64,000 bases of DNA, taken from Cedecea selenatireducens (GTDB taxonomy: Bacteria > Pseudomonadota > Gammaproteobacteria > Enterobacterales > Enterobacteriaceae). The notes beneath the pieces were generated by a model. The model was not told the DNA's origin and searched no databases. It saw only the letters and a list, made by a program, of their open reading frames with translations. The position numbers and the translations under genes are program-made. Every line of letters starts with the position of its first letter. Position 1 is the first letter of the stretch. Of this stretch, positions 36,245-45,878 are shown in pieces. Location of the stretch: positions 1 to 64,000 of the forward strand of contig NZ_JBHIKW010000017.1 of assembly GCF_042138895.1 (NCBI RefSeq), written 5' to 3'.

Positions 36245-37993
36245 ATGTTCGTGTCCGAACCGTTACCAAAGGCAACCCGCTGGGGCATTTTGCTGGTGGG
36301 GTTTCTTTTAGGCGTGGTGCTGTACCTCACCGAGGGAAATCGAGGCAGCGGCATCTGGCTGCAGGGAGATAGCCAGGCCCTGTACCTTCGTTCTCTTTCC
36401 GTGGTGTTCGCAACGACGCTGGCGCTTATCGCTGTACGTTTTAATGGCCTACGGTTCTGGGGGCTGGCGCTTATCCCGCTGCCGGTGGTGGCGCTGATGA
36501 GCGGCTGGGTTAACTGGACGACTCAGGGATTGGAGAGCTGGGATCGCCACGATATTGTGCTGGGGTACCAGTGCTCGCTGGCTGCGATGCTCTTTTTAGC
36601 CTTGCCGTGGCTGCAGGGACGTCTGCGTTCGAGCGGCGGCTGGGGAGGCTGGCAGGCATTTTACGGCCAGCTCTGGCGTAACGGCATTACGCTGCTGCTG
36701 ACCGGGCTGCTGGTGCTCTTTTTCTGGGGCGTGCTGGCGCTGTGGGCCGGGTTATTCAAGCTGGTGGATATCACCTTCTTCGACACTCTGTTCTTTAGTT
36801 CTTCGGCCTTTGCCTGGATTGCGACCTGTACGGCGGCGGCGCTCGCCGTGACGCTTTGTCGCGACCAGACGCGGGCGATTAACGCGGTAAAACACTTCTT
36901 CAGCGTCTTTGCGACCGGCCTTTTGCCGCTGCTGTCGCTGATCTCGCTGATGTTTTTGGCGACGCTGCCGGTGGTTGGCCTCGGGTCTATTTCACAGCAT
37001 GTGTCCTGCAATGCGTTGCTCAACACCCTCACGCTGATGGTGATGATCGCCGCCGCGGTGGCCTGGCATCCGGAAAGAGAGACTCGGCCTTATCCAGCCT
37101 TGCTGGACGGGGCGATTAAGCTGACGTTGCTGCTGTCTCCTGTTTACGCCCTGCTGGCGAGCTATGCGCTGTGGCTACGTGTTTCGTCGTACGGTTGGAC
37201 GCCATCGCGTGTTTATGCCGCGCTTATCACTCTGACGGTGCTGGTCTGGGCCTTCGGCTACGCGGTAACGTTAATTCGTCAGCGTCGGGAGGCCGTTTTA
37301 CAGCCGGGATGTATCAATCGTGCGGTGCTTTTACTGGCTCTGTTCCTGCTAGTTGCCGTCAATTCACCACTTTTAGACCCTTACCGCATCAGCGTGAATA
37401 ACCAGATGGCGCGCTATCATAGCGGTGTTATGAAGCCAGAAAAGATGAGTCTGACGATGCTGCAGTCGTCCGGTAGACGTGGCTATGACGCGATGCGAGA
37501 ACTGCAAAAAGATCCGGCATTTGTTGCCAGCCCGGAACGTAAAAAGCAGCTCGCAATGCTGCTTAGCGACAGAAAATCGGGCGGGGCTGCGACGATGAAG
37601 CTTACCGTTGAGTCGCTGCGTCAGCGCATCGTGCTGGCGGATAAAAATCGCGTGCCGGAAAACTCGTGGTGGCAGGCGATGGTAAAAGACGAAAGCTATC
37701 AGGCTCGGGAGTGCCTGGACGATGAGGATAAATGCCTGCTGGTCGGGATGGATCTGAACGGCGATGGTCAGGATGAATGGCTGCTGTGCCAGCCGGAAAT
37801 GAACTACTGCAAGGTTTACGGAAAAATGGGCGACAGCTGGAAGGATATCGGGCAAGCCCGGGATCTGGATAAAAACCAGATGATGGCCGCGTTAAAGCAG
37901 GCGGCTTCCGAAGGCAAGCTCACGGCCGCACCGAAGGTATGGCAGGACGTGATGGTTCAGGGACAGCGGATCAAAGTCGATTATTATCGCTAA
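36245..37993 (+). CDS. yhgE: DUF4153-family inner-membrane protein (YhgE-like)
   Basis: A 582-residue polytopic membrane protein of unknown function at the position of E. coli yhgE. About ten hydrophobic segments fill residues 10-380. The C-terminal 200 residues are soluble and probably periplasmic. That part contains GMDLNGDGQDEWLLC, an EF-hand-like calcium loop, flanked by cysteines. I chose ATG 36245 because AAGGGA lies eight bases before it; the ATG at 36236 is too close to that ribosome-binding site. The gene name rests on synteny; the function is unknown. Confidence 0.85.
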   Translation: MFVSEPLPKATRWGILLVGFLLGVVLYLTEGNRGSGIWLQGDSQALYLRSLSVVFATTLALIAVRFNGLRFWGLALIPLPVVALMSGWVNWTTQGLESWDRHDIVLGYQCSLAAMLFLALPWLQGRLRSSGGWGGWQAFYGQLWRNGITLLLTGLLVLFFWGVLALWAGLFKLVDITFFDTLFFSSSAFAWIATCTAAALAVTLCRDQTRAINAVKHFFSVFATGLLPLLSLISLMFLATLPVVGLGSISQHVSCNALLNTLTLMVMIAAAVAWHPERETRPYPALLDGAIKLTLLLSPVYALLASYALWLRVSSYGWTPSRVYAALITLTVLVWAFGYAVTLIRQRREAVLQPGCINRAVLLLALFLLVAVNSPLLDPYRISVNNQMARYHSGVMKPEKMSLTMLQSSGRRGYDAMRELQKDPAFVASPERKKQLAMLLSDRKSGGAATMKLTVESLRQRIVLADKNRVPENSWWQAMVKDESYQARECLDDEDKCLLVGMDLNGDGQDEWLLCQPEMNYCKVYGKMGDSWKDIGQARDLDKNQMMAALKQAASEGKLTAAPKVWQDVMVQGQRIKVDYYR

Positions 37994-38021
37994 AAAAAAC
38001 GCCTCCGATTAGGAGGCGTTT
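37991..38021. terminator. Terminator between yhgE and hslO
   Basis: AAACGCCTCC and GGAGGCGTTT form a 10-bp stem with a GATTA loop. Eight A on the left become a T-run on the minus strand, so it is strongest for hslO and weaker for yhgE. Confidence 0.85.
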
Positions 38022-38028
38022 CAGCTAA

Positions 38029-38913
38029 TTAGTGAACCTGTGGATCTGCCGGAGAGGCATTGTTGCGGATTGCCGCTATGTCCATTGAATCAAATACATA
38101 GTGGCTGCCGCAGTAATCACAGTTCATGTCGATTTCGTTGTCTTCCGCCAGAATGCTGTCGATTTCTTCATCCGGCAGCGTGCGCAGCGCATCGGCACAG
38201 CGTTCGCGGGAGCAGGTGCACTTGAACTCTACGTCCTGCGGATCGTACAGGGTGACTTCTTCTTCGTGGTAAAGGCGCCATAACACATCGTTCGCCGGCA
38301 GCGTCAGCAGCTCTTCTGCCTTGATAGTTTCGGTCAGCGTGGCCAGATGGTTGAAGTCGTCGGTCTCGGCGTTTTGCGCCGGGAGAACCTGCAGCAGCAT
38401 GCCGCCTGCCGCCGCTTTACCTTCCACTTCACCGGTACGAATAAACAGGCGAGTTGGCAACTGCTCGGAACGCATGAAGTAATCTTCCAGGCAGGCGGCC
38501 AGGGTATCCCCCTCCAGCCCGACCACGCCCTGATAGCGCTCGCCTTCGCTTGGGCTGATGGTGATAACCAGATAGCCGTTGCCGACCAGGTCTTTTAACG
38601 CCGCATCAGCCGGAATCTCACCCTGGACGCGAGCTACGCCGCGCATTTGCTGTTTGTTGTTCCCGTTGATCACGGCCAACGTCATCGGGCCATCGCCCTG
38701 AAGCTGAACGGTGATGTCGCCGTCAAACTTCAGCGTGGCGGTCAGCAGGCTGGTGGCAACCAGCAGCTCGCCGAGGATATTTTTGACCGGCTGCGGGTAG
38801 TCATGATTTTCCATGATCTGCTGCCAGGTTTCAGAAACCGTCACCAGCTCGCCGCGAACGGCGTAGTTTTCAAACAGATAGCGGTGTAGTTGGTCGTGTT
38901 GAGTCATCGTCAT
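38029..38913 (-). CDS. hslO: Redox-regulated chaperone Hsp33
   Basis: A cytosolic holdase switched on by oxidation of a zinc centre when heat or bile accompanies oxidative stress. The 294-residue protein is close to E. coli Hsp33 all along. The C-terminal redox switch is visible as CTC in FKCTCSRERC and CDYC in MNCDYCGSHY. A second in-frame ATG two codons in is an equally possible start. It follows hslR by 21 bases and probably shares a transcript with hslR and yrfG. Confidence 0.97.
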   Translation of the reverse strand: MTMTQHDQLHRYLFENYAVRGELVTVSETWQQIMENHDYPQPVKNILGELLVATSLLTATLKFDGDITVQLQGDGPMTLAVINGNNKQQMRGVARVQGEIPADAALKDLVGNGYLVITISPSEGERYQGVVGLEGDTLAACLEDYFMRSEQLPTRLFIRTGEVEGKAAAGGMLLQVLPAQNAETDDFNHLATLTETIKAEELLTLPANDVLWRLYHEEEVTLYDPQDVEFKCTCSRERCADALRTLPDEEIDSILAEDNEIDMNCDYCGSHYVFDSMDIAAIRNNASPADPQVH

Positions 38914-38934
38914 CTCTCTTGCTGGTAGGCGGAT

Positions 38935-39336
38935 TTACGCTTCGCCACCGTGTTTAAATTTCATCAAATCTCGCCGCTCTTTTTTATCCGGGCGGCGATC
39001 GGGGTGGGGCATGGTTAGCGCGTTCATTTTGCGTGCCAGCGCCACTTTTTCCCGCTTGGCGATACTTTCCGCCGTTTCTTCATAAAGCTGAGTGGCTTCC
39101 GTGGCCGGCCTGCGCTGCCCGGTAATCGCGAGTACGTTAACGGTGCGTTCGTCATTGCCCTGACGCAGCGTGAGAACCGCGTTCAGCTCAACCAGCTTAC
39201 TGGGTTTGCTACGCTGGCCGTTGTAGTGCACTTTTCCGCCTTCAATCATTTCCCGCGCCACGGCCCGGGTTTTGTAAAAGCGTGCGGCCCACAGCCATTT
39301 ATCCAGGCGTACGCCTTCGGCTGCTTTTTCTTTCAT
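38935..39336 (-). CDS. hslR: Heat shock protein 15 (HslR)
   Basis: Binds free 50S subunits carrying a nascent chain and helps recycle stalled ribosomes. The 133-residue basic protein has an N-terminal S4 RNA-binding domain (VRLDKWLWAARFYKTRAVAREMIEGGKVHYNG, about residues 9-40) and a lysine/arginine-rich tail. E. coli Hsp15 has the same length. It lies nine bases after yrfG and upstream of hslO. Confidence 0.96.
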   Translation of the reverse strand: MKEKAAEGVRLDKWLWAARFYKTRAVAREMIEGGKVHYNGQRSKPSKLVELNAVLTLRQGNDERTVNVLAITGQRRPATEATQLYEETAESIAKREKVALARKMNALTMPHPDRRPDKKERRDLMKFKHGGEA

Positions 39337-39345
39337 TACGCCTCC

Positions 39346-40017
39346 TTAAACGGAAAGCGACGGGATCAGGCGGCGGTAATCGCTAAGGCCAGGGTGGCGC
39401 TCAAACGTTTTTTCCGCTTCGCCTGAATCCGGGTTGAGGACGCCGAAGCAGTAGCGAATGCCAAACTTCGCTGCGGCATCAAGAATCGCTTCGCTGTCGT
39501 CGATAAATACCGTTCTGGCCGCGTTTAACCCGGTATGTCCGGCTACCGCCTGCCATAAACGCTGATCTTCTTTCGGATAACCAAATGTGTGGGTAGAAAG
39601 CAATAAATCAAGGTGCTTACCCAAACCCGTATGTTCAAGCTTCACCGCCAGATTGTGCGGGTGCGCGTTGGTGAGCAGAATACGGCGCTTGCCGCTGGCT
39701 TTTGCTGCCTCAAGAAACGGCACAGTATCTTCACGTAGCGCGGCTTTTGGCCCCTGCTCGGTGGTCATCGCACAGATATCCAGCCCGAGGCGCTCGCTCC
39801 AGTAATCGAGACAGTACCAGTTTAGCGTATGCTGCACGGCGTGGTATTCGCGAGAAATCAGTTGATGTGCTTCCTGTAGCGGAATGCCGCGCTGGAGGCT
39901 AATGGTTTCCGGTACCAGCTTTTTCCAGAAATGGTTATCAAAGGCCAGGTCCAACAGGGTCCCGTCCATATCCAGCAGCAGGGTGTCAACGTCCTGCCAG
40001 GCGATAGCACCAGACAT
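39346..40017 (-). CDS. yrfG: HAD-family GMP/IMP nucleotidase YrfG
   Basis: Dephosphorylates purine nucleoside monophosphates in E. coli. I chose the start at 40017 (MSGAIAWQDVDTLLLDMDGTLL), giving 223 residues, near the E. coli length of 222; the frame stays open 15 codons further upstream. HAD motif I is DMDGTLLD with the nucleophile Asp near residue 16, motif II LLTNAHPH, and motif IV FIDDSEAILDAA. It lies 75 bases after igaA on the same strand and nine bases before hslR. Confidence 0.95.
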   Translation of the reverse strand: MSGAIAWQDVDTLLLDMDGTLLDLAFDNHFWKKLVPETISLQRGIPLQEAHQLISREYHAVQHTLNWYCLDYWSERLGLDICAMTTEQGPKAALREDTVPFLEAAKASGKRRILLTNAHPHNLAVKLEHTGLGKHLDLLLSTHTFGYPKEDQRLWQAVAGHTGLNAARTVFIDDSEAILDAAAKFGIRYCFGVLNPDSGEAEKTFERHPGLSDYRRLIPSLSV

Positions 40018-40092
40018 AGCTTTAGTCTCGATTGAGGGAAAAATAGCGTACCAGGGTAGCACAACCCGGTACGCAAAGTTTACCCGTAACGG

Positions 40093-42228
40093 CTACCTCA
40101 GTGGTGAAGGCGGGGTCAGCGTGGGATTGAGGCAGCTGTCGTAGTAACGCTGAATTTCGGCCAGCCTCGTGCTGGCACGACGATAGCGGATGACGGCCAG
40201 AACGCCGTTTATCGCAGCACAGACCAGCATCGCAATGAGCATCAGAGAAATGCTGATGTAGCTCCACAGGCTATGCGTATCGGAGATTCGGTGCAGCGTG
40301 ACGTGCTGGGTTCCGTTGGCGTCGGTATAAATACCGGTAATGATCCCTTCGGCGTGGAACGGCGTTTGCAGCAGCATTTCTGCCAGCCGCTGGAATTCGG
40401 TCCACTGCTCCTGAGCCGGGAAGTCATACAGCGACATTGGCGGCAGCGGCTGATCCACGAGATCGCCGCCTTCATCATTGATAATGACATAGCCGCCGGG
40501 GGCTGGGCTGTTCAGCGACTGTGCAGCGCGCGCGGTTTCACGAATAAAGAAAGGTGCGGTTGAGGTGGCCACGAGGTTATCCAGCGACTCGGCGCTAACC
40601 GGCCGTAGCAGGACATTTACCCCGGTCAGTTTTCCTGAATCGGCACGTTTGATGAGCGAATCCCAGTCTTTGGTATTGCCCAGGTTCACCAGGGCATTTT
40701 TAAGGCGAACGCACTCTTCTTCTGCGGTACACAGCGCCTGAGTTTTTTTCACAATCCCGGCAAAATCATCCAGCAAAACCATGCCTGATTTCTGGATGGC
40801 ATCGGCCAGCTGCGGGTTCACTTTACTGTCGCCCTCACCCCCCTGAGGATGCAGCTGCCCGCTGACTGCCCTGGTCAGGGCTACCGCTTTGTCCATGATT
40901 TCAGACTCCGGCAGCGGCAGAGGGCGAGCGGTATTCCAGATTATTTGTGAGCAGTCGAACGGCGTGAACGGGAAGCTTTGGCGAGCGTTATAGCTGCCGG
41001 GGGTGTGAATATTACACATCCCTGTACCCTTCACTCTTAGGGTATCGCCCACCTGCAGCTTGTACTTTGCGAGGTCCTGTACGCTGCTCGCTTCGATGGA
41101 CTGAGCCCCTTTTAGCCACGAGGCGCTAAGTTTGATGGGCATTTCCAGCGGAACCCAAATAGTCATCATCAGCAGGACAAGCAGCGCACCGGCGGAAATT
41201 AACAGGTTACGCACCCAGTGCTGAAGCGGGAAGTTACGCACTTCGTCATGCAGCGAAAGGAAACGACCCTGGCGCACCACATGGCGGTCGAGATAGATAT
41301 CAATGTCGGTTTTCTGTCCCAGGTCCTGGGTCACAAACGGCTGCCAGTGCGGCGGATAAATCAGGTCGATAATGCCGAGCGAGATATTGTTCATCTGCTC
41401 CTGGTTTGATTCGCCGAACAGCCCCCAGCGCTTAGGCGTGCCGCGCAGGCAGTGGATTTCGCGCAATGCCGTTTTTGCCGGCGGCGCAAAAAGCCCCCAC
41501 AGCCCGGCGGCAATCAGCAGAACGGCACCGCCAAGCAGCCATGGCAGAAACACCGGAGGCGTAACCAGGCTCAGGAAGAGCATGATAAACGCGATGCAGA
41601 TAAGCGCCGCTTCGCGCACGCCGTCCGGGCGGCTCAGGGAATATTCTTCCTGCGTTTCCTGGCGGATATTCAGCAGCTCTATCTGTTCACTTTCTTCACC
41701 ACGGATCGACGCCTGGGTGCCGGAATAACCCTCGATGGCGTACTGCTGCGTGTCCAGCGTATCGTTTTGTAGGGTATTACCGTTGAGCGAAATCACCAGC
41801 GGGATGCTGCTCGTGCGGATAAGCTCCACGTCGTTATCGTTGGTGATGAACTGTTCCCAGAAAGGCGGCAGATGAACTTCAACAGAATCGAGGTAATAGC
41901 GCCATTTATTGGCGTCATCGGCAGAGAGGCCGTAGCGGGTTATCGACCGGGTCAGAGAAATAACCGTATTGCTTTGCGCCGTCAGCGTCAGCTTGGGCAG
42001 CGGATTGCTTGCGCCAGAAGGGCCGATCAGCTCCTGAGAGCGTGAATAGCGCTCGAGATAATTTTCGACGGCTACGCGTTCTTCCGGAGTCAGCTTGCGC
42101 GTTGTTGAACCGGAGAATGAACGATCGTGCGAAACCCGGGCTCGCAGCCGCAGGCTTCGCCAAATTAGCCATCCGGCAATCAGCGTGCAGGCCAGCATAG
42201 CAGCTAACAGAAATAATAAGGTGCTCAT
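40093..42228 (-). CDS. igaA: IgaA, inner-membrane repressor of Rcs signalling
   Basis: Restrains the Rcs phosphorelay through contact with RcsD; it is essential in Salmonella unless Rcs is inactive. The start at 42228 (MSTLLFLLAAMLACTLIAGWLIW) gives 711 residues, the E. coli length. An N-terminal membrane segment, two paired segments near residues 200-250, another near 340-360 and one near 650 bracket cytosolic and periplasmic domains. The periplasmic part has conserved cysteine pairs (GTGMCNI, PFDCSQI, ALCTAEEECVRLKN). It is the first of a minus-strand run igaA-yrfG-hslR-hslO. Confidence 0.95.
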   Translation of the reverse strand: MSTLLFLLAAMLACTLIAGWLIWRSLRLRARVSHDRSFSGSTTRKLTPEERVAVENYLERYSRSQELIGPSGASNPLPKLTLTAQSNTVISLTRSITRYGLSADDANKWRYYLDSVEVHLPPFWEQFITNDNDVELIRTSSIPLVISLNGNTLQNDTLDTQQYAIEGYSGTQASIRGEESEQIELLNIRQETQEEYSLSRPDGVREAALICIAFIMLFLSLVTPPVFLPWLLGGAVLLIAAGLWGLFAPPAKTALREIHCLRGTPKRWGLFGESNQEQMNNISLGIIDLIYPPHWQPFVTQDLGQKTDIDIYLDRHVVRQGRFLSLHDEVRNFPLQHWVRNLLISAGALLVLLMMTIWVPLEMPIKLSASWLKGAQSIEASSVQDLAKYKLQVGDTLRVKGTGMCNIHTPGSYNARQSFPFTPFDCSQIIWNTARPLPLPESEIMDKAVALTRAVSGQLHPQGGEGDSKVNPQLADAIQKSGMVLLDDFAGIVKKTQALCTAEEECVRLKNALVNLGNTKDWDSLIKRADSGKLTGVNVLLRPVSAESLDNLVATSTAPFFIRETARAAQSLNSPAPGGYVIINDEGGDLVDQPLPPMSLYDFPAQEQWTEFQRLAEMLLQTPFHAEGIITGIYTDANGTQHVTLHRISDTHSLWSYISISLMLIAMLVCAAINGVLAVIRYRRASTRLAEIQRYYDSCLNPTLTPPSPLR

Positions 42229-42511
42229 GCTTTCCCCATCAAACAATCGTCTTTTTCATCAAGCTCGGCAAAAGGTCGGCCTTTCAAAAATTTTAGAGAT
42301 CAGAAGTCATTATCGGCAGGTAAAGGCACAAACTTGAGCTTTTTTTAGGGCGACCAACCTGCAGTAACACAATGTTAGCAAAGCGACTTCGACTGAAATA
42401 CAAGTAAATTCCTATTCAATACTACCCGTCTTGACAGGGGGGCGCATTACGTGTTTTGGAAAAACATACGTTACAAAAATGTAAATAATAGCCAATGCTC
42501 GTTGCACGATA

Positions 42512-42529
42512 TGTGCGGCATGCCGCACA
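42512..42529. promoter_or_regulatory. 18-bp perfect palindrome upstream of nudE
   Basis: TGTGCGGCATGCCGCACA is a perfect dyad 34 bases before the nudE start codon. No T-run follows, so it is not a typical terminator. It may be an operator or a leader hairpin. The remaining igaA-nudE gap (42229-42563, 335 bases) is AT-rich and must hold two divergent promoters; I see no gene in it. Confidence 0.6.
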
Positions 42530-42563
42530 ATAAGTTACCTCTTTCACTGTTGATCCCGGCCAC

Positions 42564-43124
42564 ATGAGCAAATCACTAAAAAAACCAACGATTTTACATG
42601 TCGAAACCGTGGCGCGTTCGCGGTTGTTTAATGTCGAAACGGTGGACCTGGAGTTCAGCAATGGCGTTCGTCGCGTCTATGAACGGATGAAACCTTCTTC
42701 CCGCGAGGCGGTGATGATTGTCCCTATTGTTGATAACCACCTGATCCTAATCCGTGAATACGCCGTCGGCACAGAATCCTATGAACTGGGCTTCTCCAAA
42801 GGGCTGATTGACCCCGGTGAAACCGTGTTCGAGGCCGCCAACCGCGAGCTGAAGGAAGAGGTTGGCTTTGGGGCAAACCAGCTCACGTTTTTGAAAAAAC
42901 TGACGATGGCCCCGTCCTATTTTTCCAGCAAAATGAACATCGTGATTGCAGAGGATCTGTATCCCGAGTCGCTGGAAGGGGACGAGCCGGAAGAGCTGCC
43001 GCAGGAGCGATGGTCGCTGGACAAGATGATGGATTTGCTGAATGAAGATGATTTCAGCGAGGCGCGCAACGTCAGTGCGCTCTTCCTTGTTCGGGAATGG
43101 TTAAGACAGCAGGGCAGGCTGTAA
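42564..43124 (+). CDS. nudE: ADP compounds hydrolase NudE
   Basis: A Nudix hydrolase acting on ADP-ribose, Ap3A and NADH in E. coli. The 186-residue protein carries the Nudix box GLIDPGETVFEAANRELKEE followed by VGFG (about residues 80-103), matching GX5EX7REUXEEXGU. It opens MSKSLKKPTILHVETVARSR. E. coli NudE has the same length. Divergent from igaA and convergent with mrcA. Confidence 0.96.
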   Translation: MSKSLKKPTILHVETVARSRLFNVETVDLEFSNGVRRVYERMKPSSREAVMIVPIVDNHLILIREYAVGTESYELGFSKGLIDPGETVFEAANRELKEEVGFGANQLTFLKKLTMAPSYFSSKMNIVIAEDLYPESLEGDEPEELPQERWSLDKMMDLLNEDDFSEARNVSALFLVREWLRQQGRL

Positions 43125-43141
43125 GCCAAACTGCAAAAGAA

Positions 43142-43170
43142 TTAAAAAGAGCCGCTTTATGCGGCCCTTT
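43142..43170. terminator. Bidirectional terminator, nudE and mrcA
   Basis: GAGCCGC and GCGGCCC pair around TTTAT, with A-rich sequence on the left and TTT on the right, between convergent nudE and mrcA. Confidence 0.8.
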
Positions 43171-43186
43171 ACTATTTTGCACAGGA

Positions 43187-45739
43187 TTAGAACAGCTCGT
43201 GCGTTTCCCCGTTATCGATAATCGTGGTGCCGACCTCATGTACAGCCTGCTGTGTAGGCTGCGTGCCTTCAATGAAGTACTCTTCACGACTGTTGCCGCC
43301 GTTGGCCAGCTGGCCTGTACTGCGGTCGATATTCACGGTGACGATGCCCGGTGGCGGCGTCAATGTTTCTTCCGGTACCCCTGCCAGCGCAATTTTCATG
43401 AAATCATCCCAGGCTGGCTGAGCGCTCTTCGCGCCGCCTTCGTAGCCGGAGATCTGGTCTTTGATTGCGCCAGATGCGGTGGTGCGGCCAAGGTCACGAC
43501 GGTGATCGTCAAAGCCAATCCAGACTGACGTTACGACGCCGGGGCCATAGCCGGAGAACCATGCGTCTTTAGAACTGTTGGTGGTCCCGGTTTTGCCGCC
43601 GATATCACGACGTTTCAAATCCCGACCCGCACGCCAGCCGGTTCCCTGCCAGCCCGGTTCACCGTAAATGTTGCTGTTCAGCGCGCTTTTGATCAGGAAC
43701 GACAGCGGCGTGTTGATCACGTGCGGGGCGTATTCCTCAGCCTGCGCCTTAGCAACCAGAGAGCTGTTAGCCTGTTCAAGCTGCGGCATTGGAACGCTGC
43801 TGTTTTGTGGCGCCTGCGAGACCGCCACGTCTTCTACGTCCTGATTTTCCAGCACCGTTGATTTCGCCGTGTCGCCGTAGATAACCGGAATATCGCAGCT
43901 TGCGCAGGCGACTTTAGGTTTCACTTCGAACACTGTGTTGCCGGTGTCGTCAACGATTTTGGTGATGTAGTAAGGGTCGACCAGGAAGCCGCCGTTAGCC
44001 ATAACCGAGTAGCCGCGCGCCACCTGCATTGGCGTAAATGACGCGGAGCCCAAAGCCAGTGATTCGGTATGAACGATGTTCGCGGCCGGGAAACCAAAGC
44101 GCTGCAGATACTCAGCGGCGTAATCCACGCCCATCGCTCGCATCGCTCGTACCATCACAACGTTCTTGGACTCACCAAGGCCCTGGCGCAGGCGAATTGG
44201 CCCGGCATATTGTGCCGGCGAGTTTTTCGGCCGCCAGTCGGATCCTGCCCCGGCATCCCAACGCGAAATAGGCACGTCGTTAAGGATGCTTGCCAGCGTC
44301 AGGCCTTTATCCATTGCCGCGGTGTACAGGAAAGGTTTGATGTTTGAACCTACCTGACGCAGCGCCTGGGTGGCACGGTTAAATTTGCTTTGGTTAAAGT
44401 CGAAGCCACCAACCAAGGCCAGGACGGCACCGTCGTGTGGATTGAGCGAGACCAGCGCGGAGTTCACGTCAGGCACCTGGCCAAGCCACCATGCATCATC
44501 CACTTTTCGAACCCAAATCTGCTGGCCTGCCTGAACCACGTCGGTCACCTTGCGTGGCGTAGCGCCTTGGGCGGTATCTGAGCGATATGGGCGAGCCCAA
44601 CGCATGCCGGGCATGCCAAGCGAAACGGAGCTGCCGTCTGCCAGCATCGCCGTCGCCTCTTCAGACGCTGCGCGAGTGATCACTGCCGGGAGCAGCGGGC
44701 CATAAACCGGCAGGTTTTTCAGCGAGTCGACGATTTTTTTCTCGTTCCAGGCACTTTCGCCCACTTTCCACAGCACGTTTGACGGGCCGCGGTAGCCGTG
44801 GCGCATATCGTAGGCCATGACGTTATTGCGAACGGCGTCTTGCGCACCCTGCTGAATCTTGCGGCTGAGGGTGGTGTAGACCTTGTAGCCGTCTTCGTAG
44901 GCTTTGTCGCCGTAGCGGCTGACCATGTCCTGGCGCACCAGCTCTGACAGATAAGGCGCGGAGAAGGCGATTTCAGGCGTGTGGTAGCTGGCGTCGATAG
45001 GCTGACTGCGCGCTTCGTCATACTGGCTCTGGCTGATATAGCCTTCGCTCAGCATACGCGACAGCACCACGTTGCGGCGTGAGGTTGAACGGTCCATGGA
45101 ATAGAGCGGGTTAAAGGTTGACGGGGCTTTAGGCAGCCCGGCAATCACCGCAATCTCGCTCAGGGTCAGCTGATCGACCGTTTTACCAAAATAGACCTGG
45201 GCGGCAGCGCCGACGCCATAGGCGCGGTAGCCGAGGTAGATTTTGTTCAGGTAAAGCTCAAGGATTTCATCTTTGCTCAGCATCTGCTCGATGCGTACGG
45301 CAAGGAAAGCCTCCTTGATTTTACGCATCAGGGTGCGTTCCGGGCTTAGGAAGAAGTTACGTGCCAGCTGCTGTGTAATGGTGCTTGCACCCTGAGAAGC
45401 ATGGCCAGAGAACAGCGCCACGCTTGCTGCACGGAAGATACCCACTGGGTCAACGCCGTGGTGCTCGTAAAATCGGCTGTCTTCGGTCGCGATAAACGCT
45501 TTTACCATCACCGGCGGAATTTGGTTCAGGGTCAGCGGAATACGGCGTTTCTCGCCGTACTGAGCAATGAGCTCGCCGTCAGCGCTGTAAACCTGCATTG
45601 GAATCTGCAGCCGCACGTCTCTTAGGGTCGCAACGTCCGGAAGCTGGGGCTCAATATATTTGTATAAGCCGTAAATCGAGCCGGCTCCCAGCAGAACGCA
45701 ACAGACTGCAAGGATTAATAAGTACTTTACGAACTTCAC
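43187..45739 (-). CDS. mrcA: Penicillin-binding protein 1A
   Basis: Bifunctional glycosyltransferase and DD-transpeptidase of peptidoglycan, anchored by one N-terminal helix. With the GTG start at 45739 the product is 850 residues, the E. coli length, beginning KFVKYLLILAVCC after the initiator; an ATG 24 bases upstream would add eight residues. The GT51 domain shows TEDSRFYEHHGVD with the catalytic Glu and GASTITQQLARN. The transpeptidase shows the SxxK motif as SNIK and the KTGTTN motif near the C-terminus. An OB-like insert lies between the two domains. Divergent from hofM. Confidence 0.96.
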   Translation of the reverse strand: MKFVKYLLILAVCCVLLGAGSIYGLYKYIEPQLPDVATLRDVRLQIPMQVYSADGELIAQYGEKRRIPLTLNQIPPVMVKAFIATEDSRFYEHHGVDPVGIFRAASVALFSGHASQGASTITQQLARNFFLSPERTLMRKIKEAFLAVRIEQMLSKDEILELYLNKIYLGYRAYGVGAAAQVYFGKTVDQLTLSEIAVIAGLPKAPSTFNPLYSMDRSTSRRNVVLSRMLSEGYISQSQYDEARSQPIDASYHTPEIAFSAPYLSELVRQDMVSRYGDKAYEDGYKVYTTLSRKIQQGAQDAVRNNVMAYDMRHGYRGPSNVLWKVGESAWNEKKIVDSLKNLPVYGPLLPAVITRAASEEATAMLADGSSVSLGMPGMRWARPYRSDTAQGATPRKVTDVVQAGQQIWVRKVDDAWWLGQVPDVNSALVSLNPHDGAVLALVGGFDFNQSKFNRATQALRQVGSNIKPFLYTAAMDKGLTLASILNDVPISRWDAGAGSDWRPKNSPAQYAGPIRLRQGLGESKNVVMVRAMRAMGVDYAAEYLQRFGFPAANIVHTESLALGSASFTPMQVARGYSVMANGGFLVDPYYITKIVDDTGNTVFEVKPKVACASCDIPVIYGDTAKSTVLENQDVEDVAVSQAPQNSSVPMPQLEQANSSLVAKAQAEEYAPHVINTPLSFLIKSALNSNIYGEPGWQGTGWRAGRDLKRRDIGGKTGTTNSSKDAWFSGYGPGVVTSVWIGFDDHRRDLGRTTASGAIKDQISGYEGGAKSAQPAWDDFMKIALAGVPEETLTPPPGIVTVNIDRSTGQLANGGNSREEYFIEGTQPTQQAVHEVGTTIIDNGETHELF

Positions 45740-45878
45740 CTTAAATTTCCCATTAGGTTTCAATTGGGCAGTTTCTAAACAACCGCGCGGTAGTATAAAG
45801 GCAAGCCAGAAGCTTTGATATACCCGTTACTGTTTCGGGATCAGGGCTGTTCATCATCCGGATAAGGAGATCGAAACC

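Noticed and set aside
42422..42661. 79-codon minus-strand frame with CAAC and CNVC cysteine pairs
   Set aside because: It overlaps the start of nudE antisense and crosses the intergenic palindrome. No ribosome-binding site was seen and the cysteine pattern is short enough to be chance.
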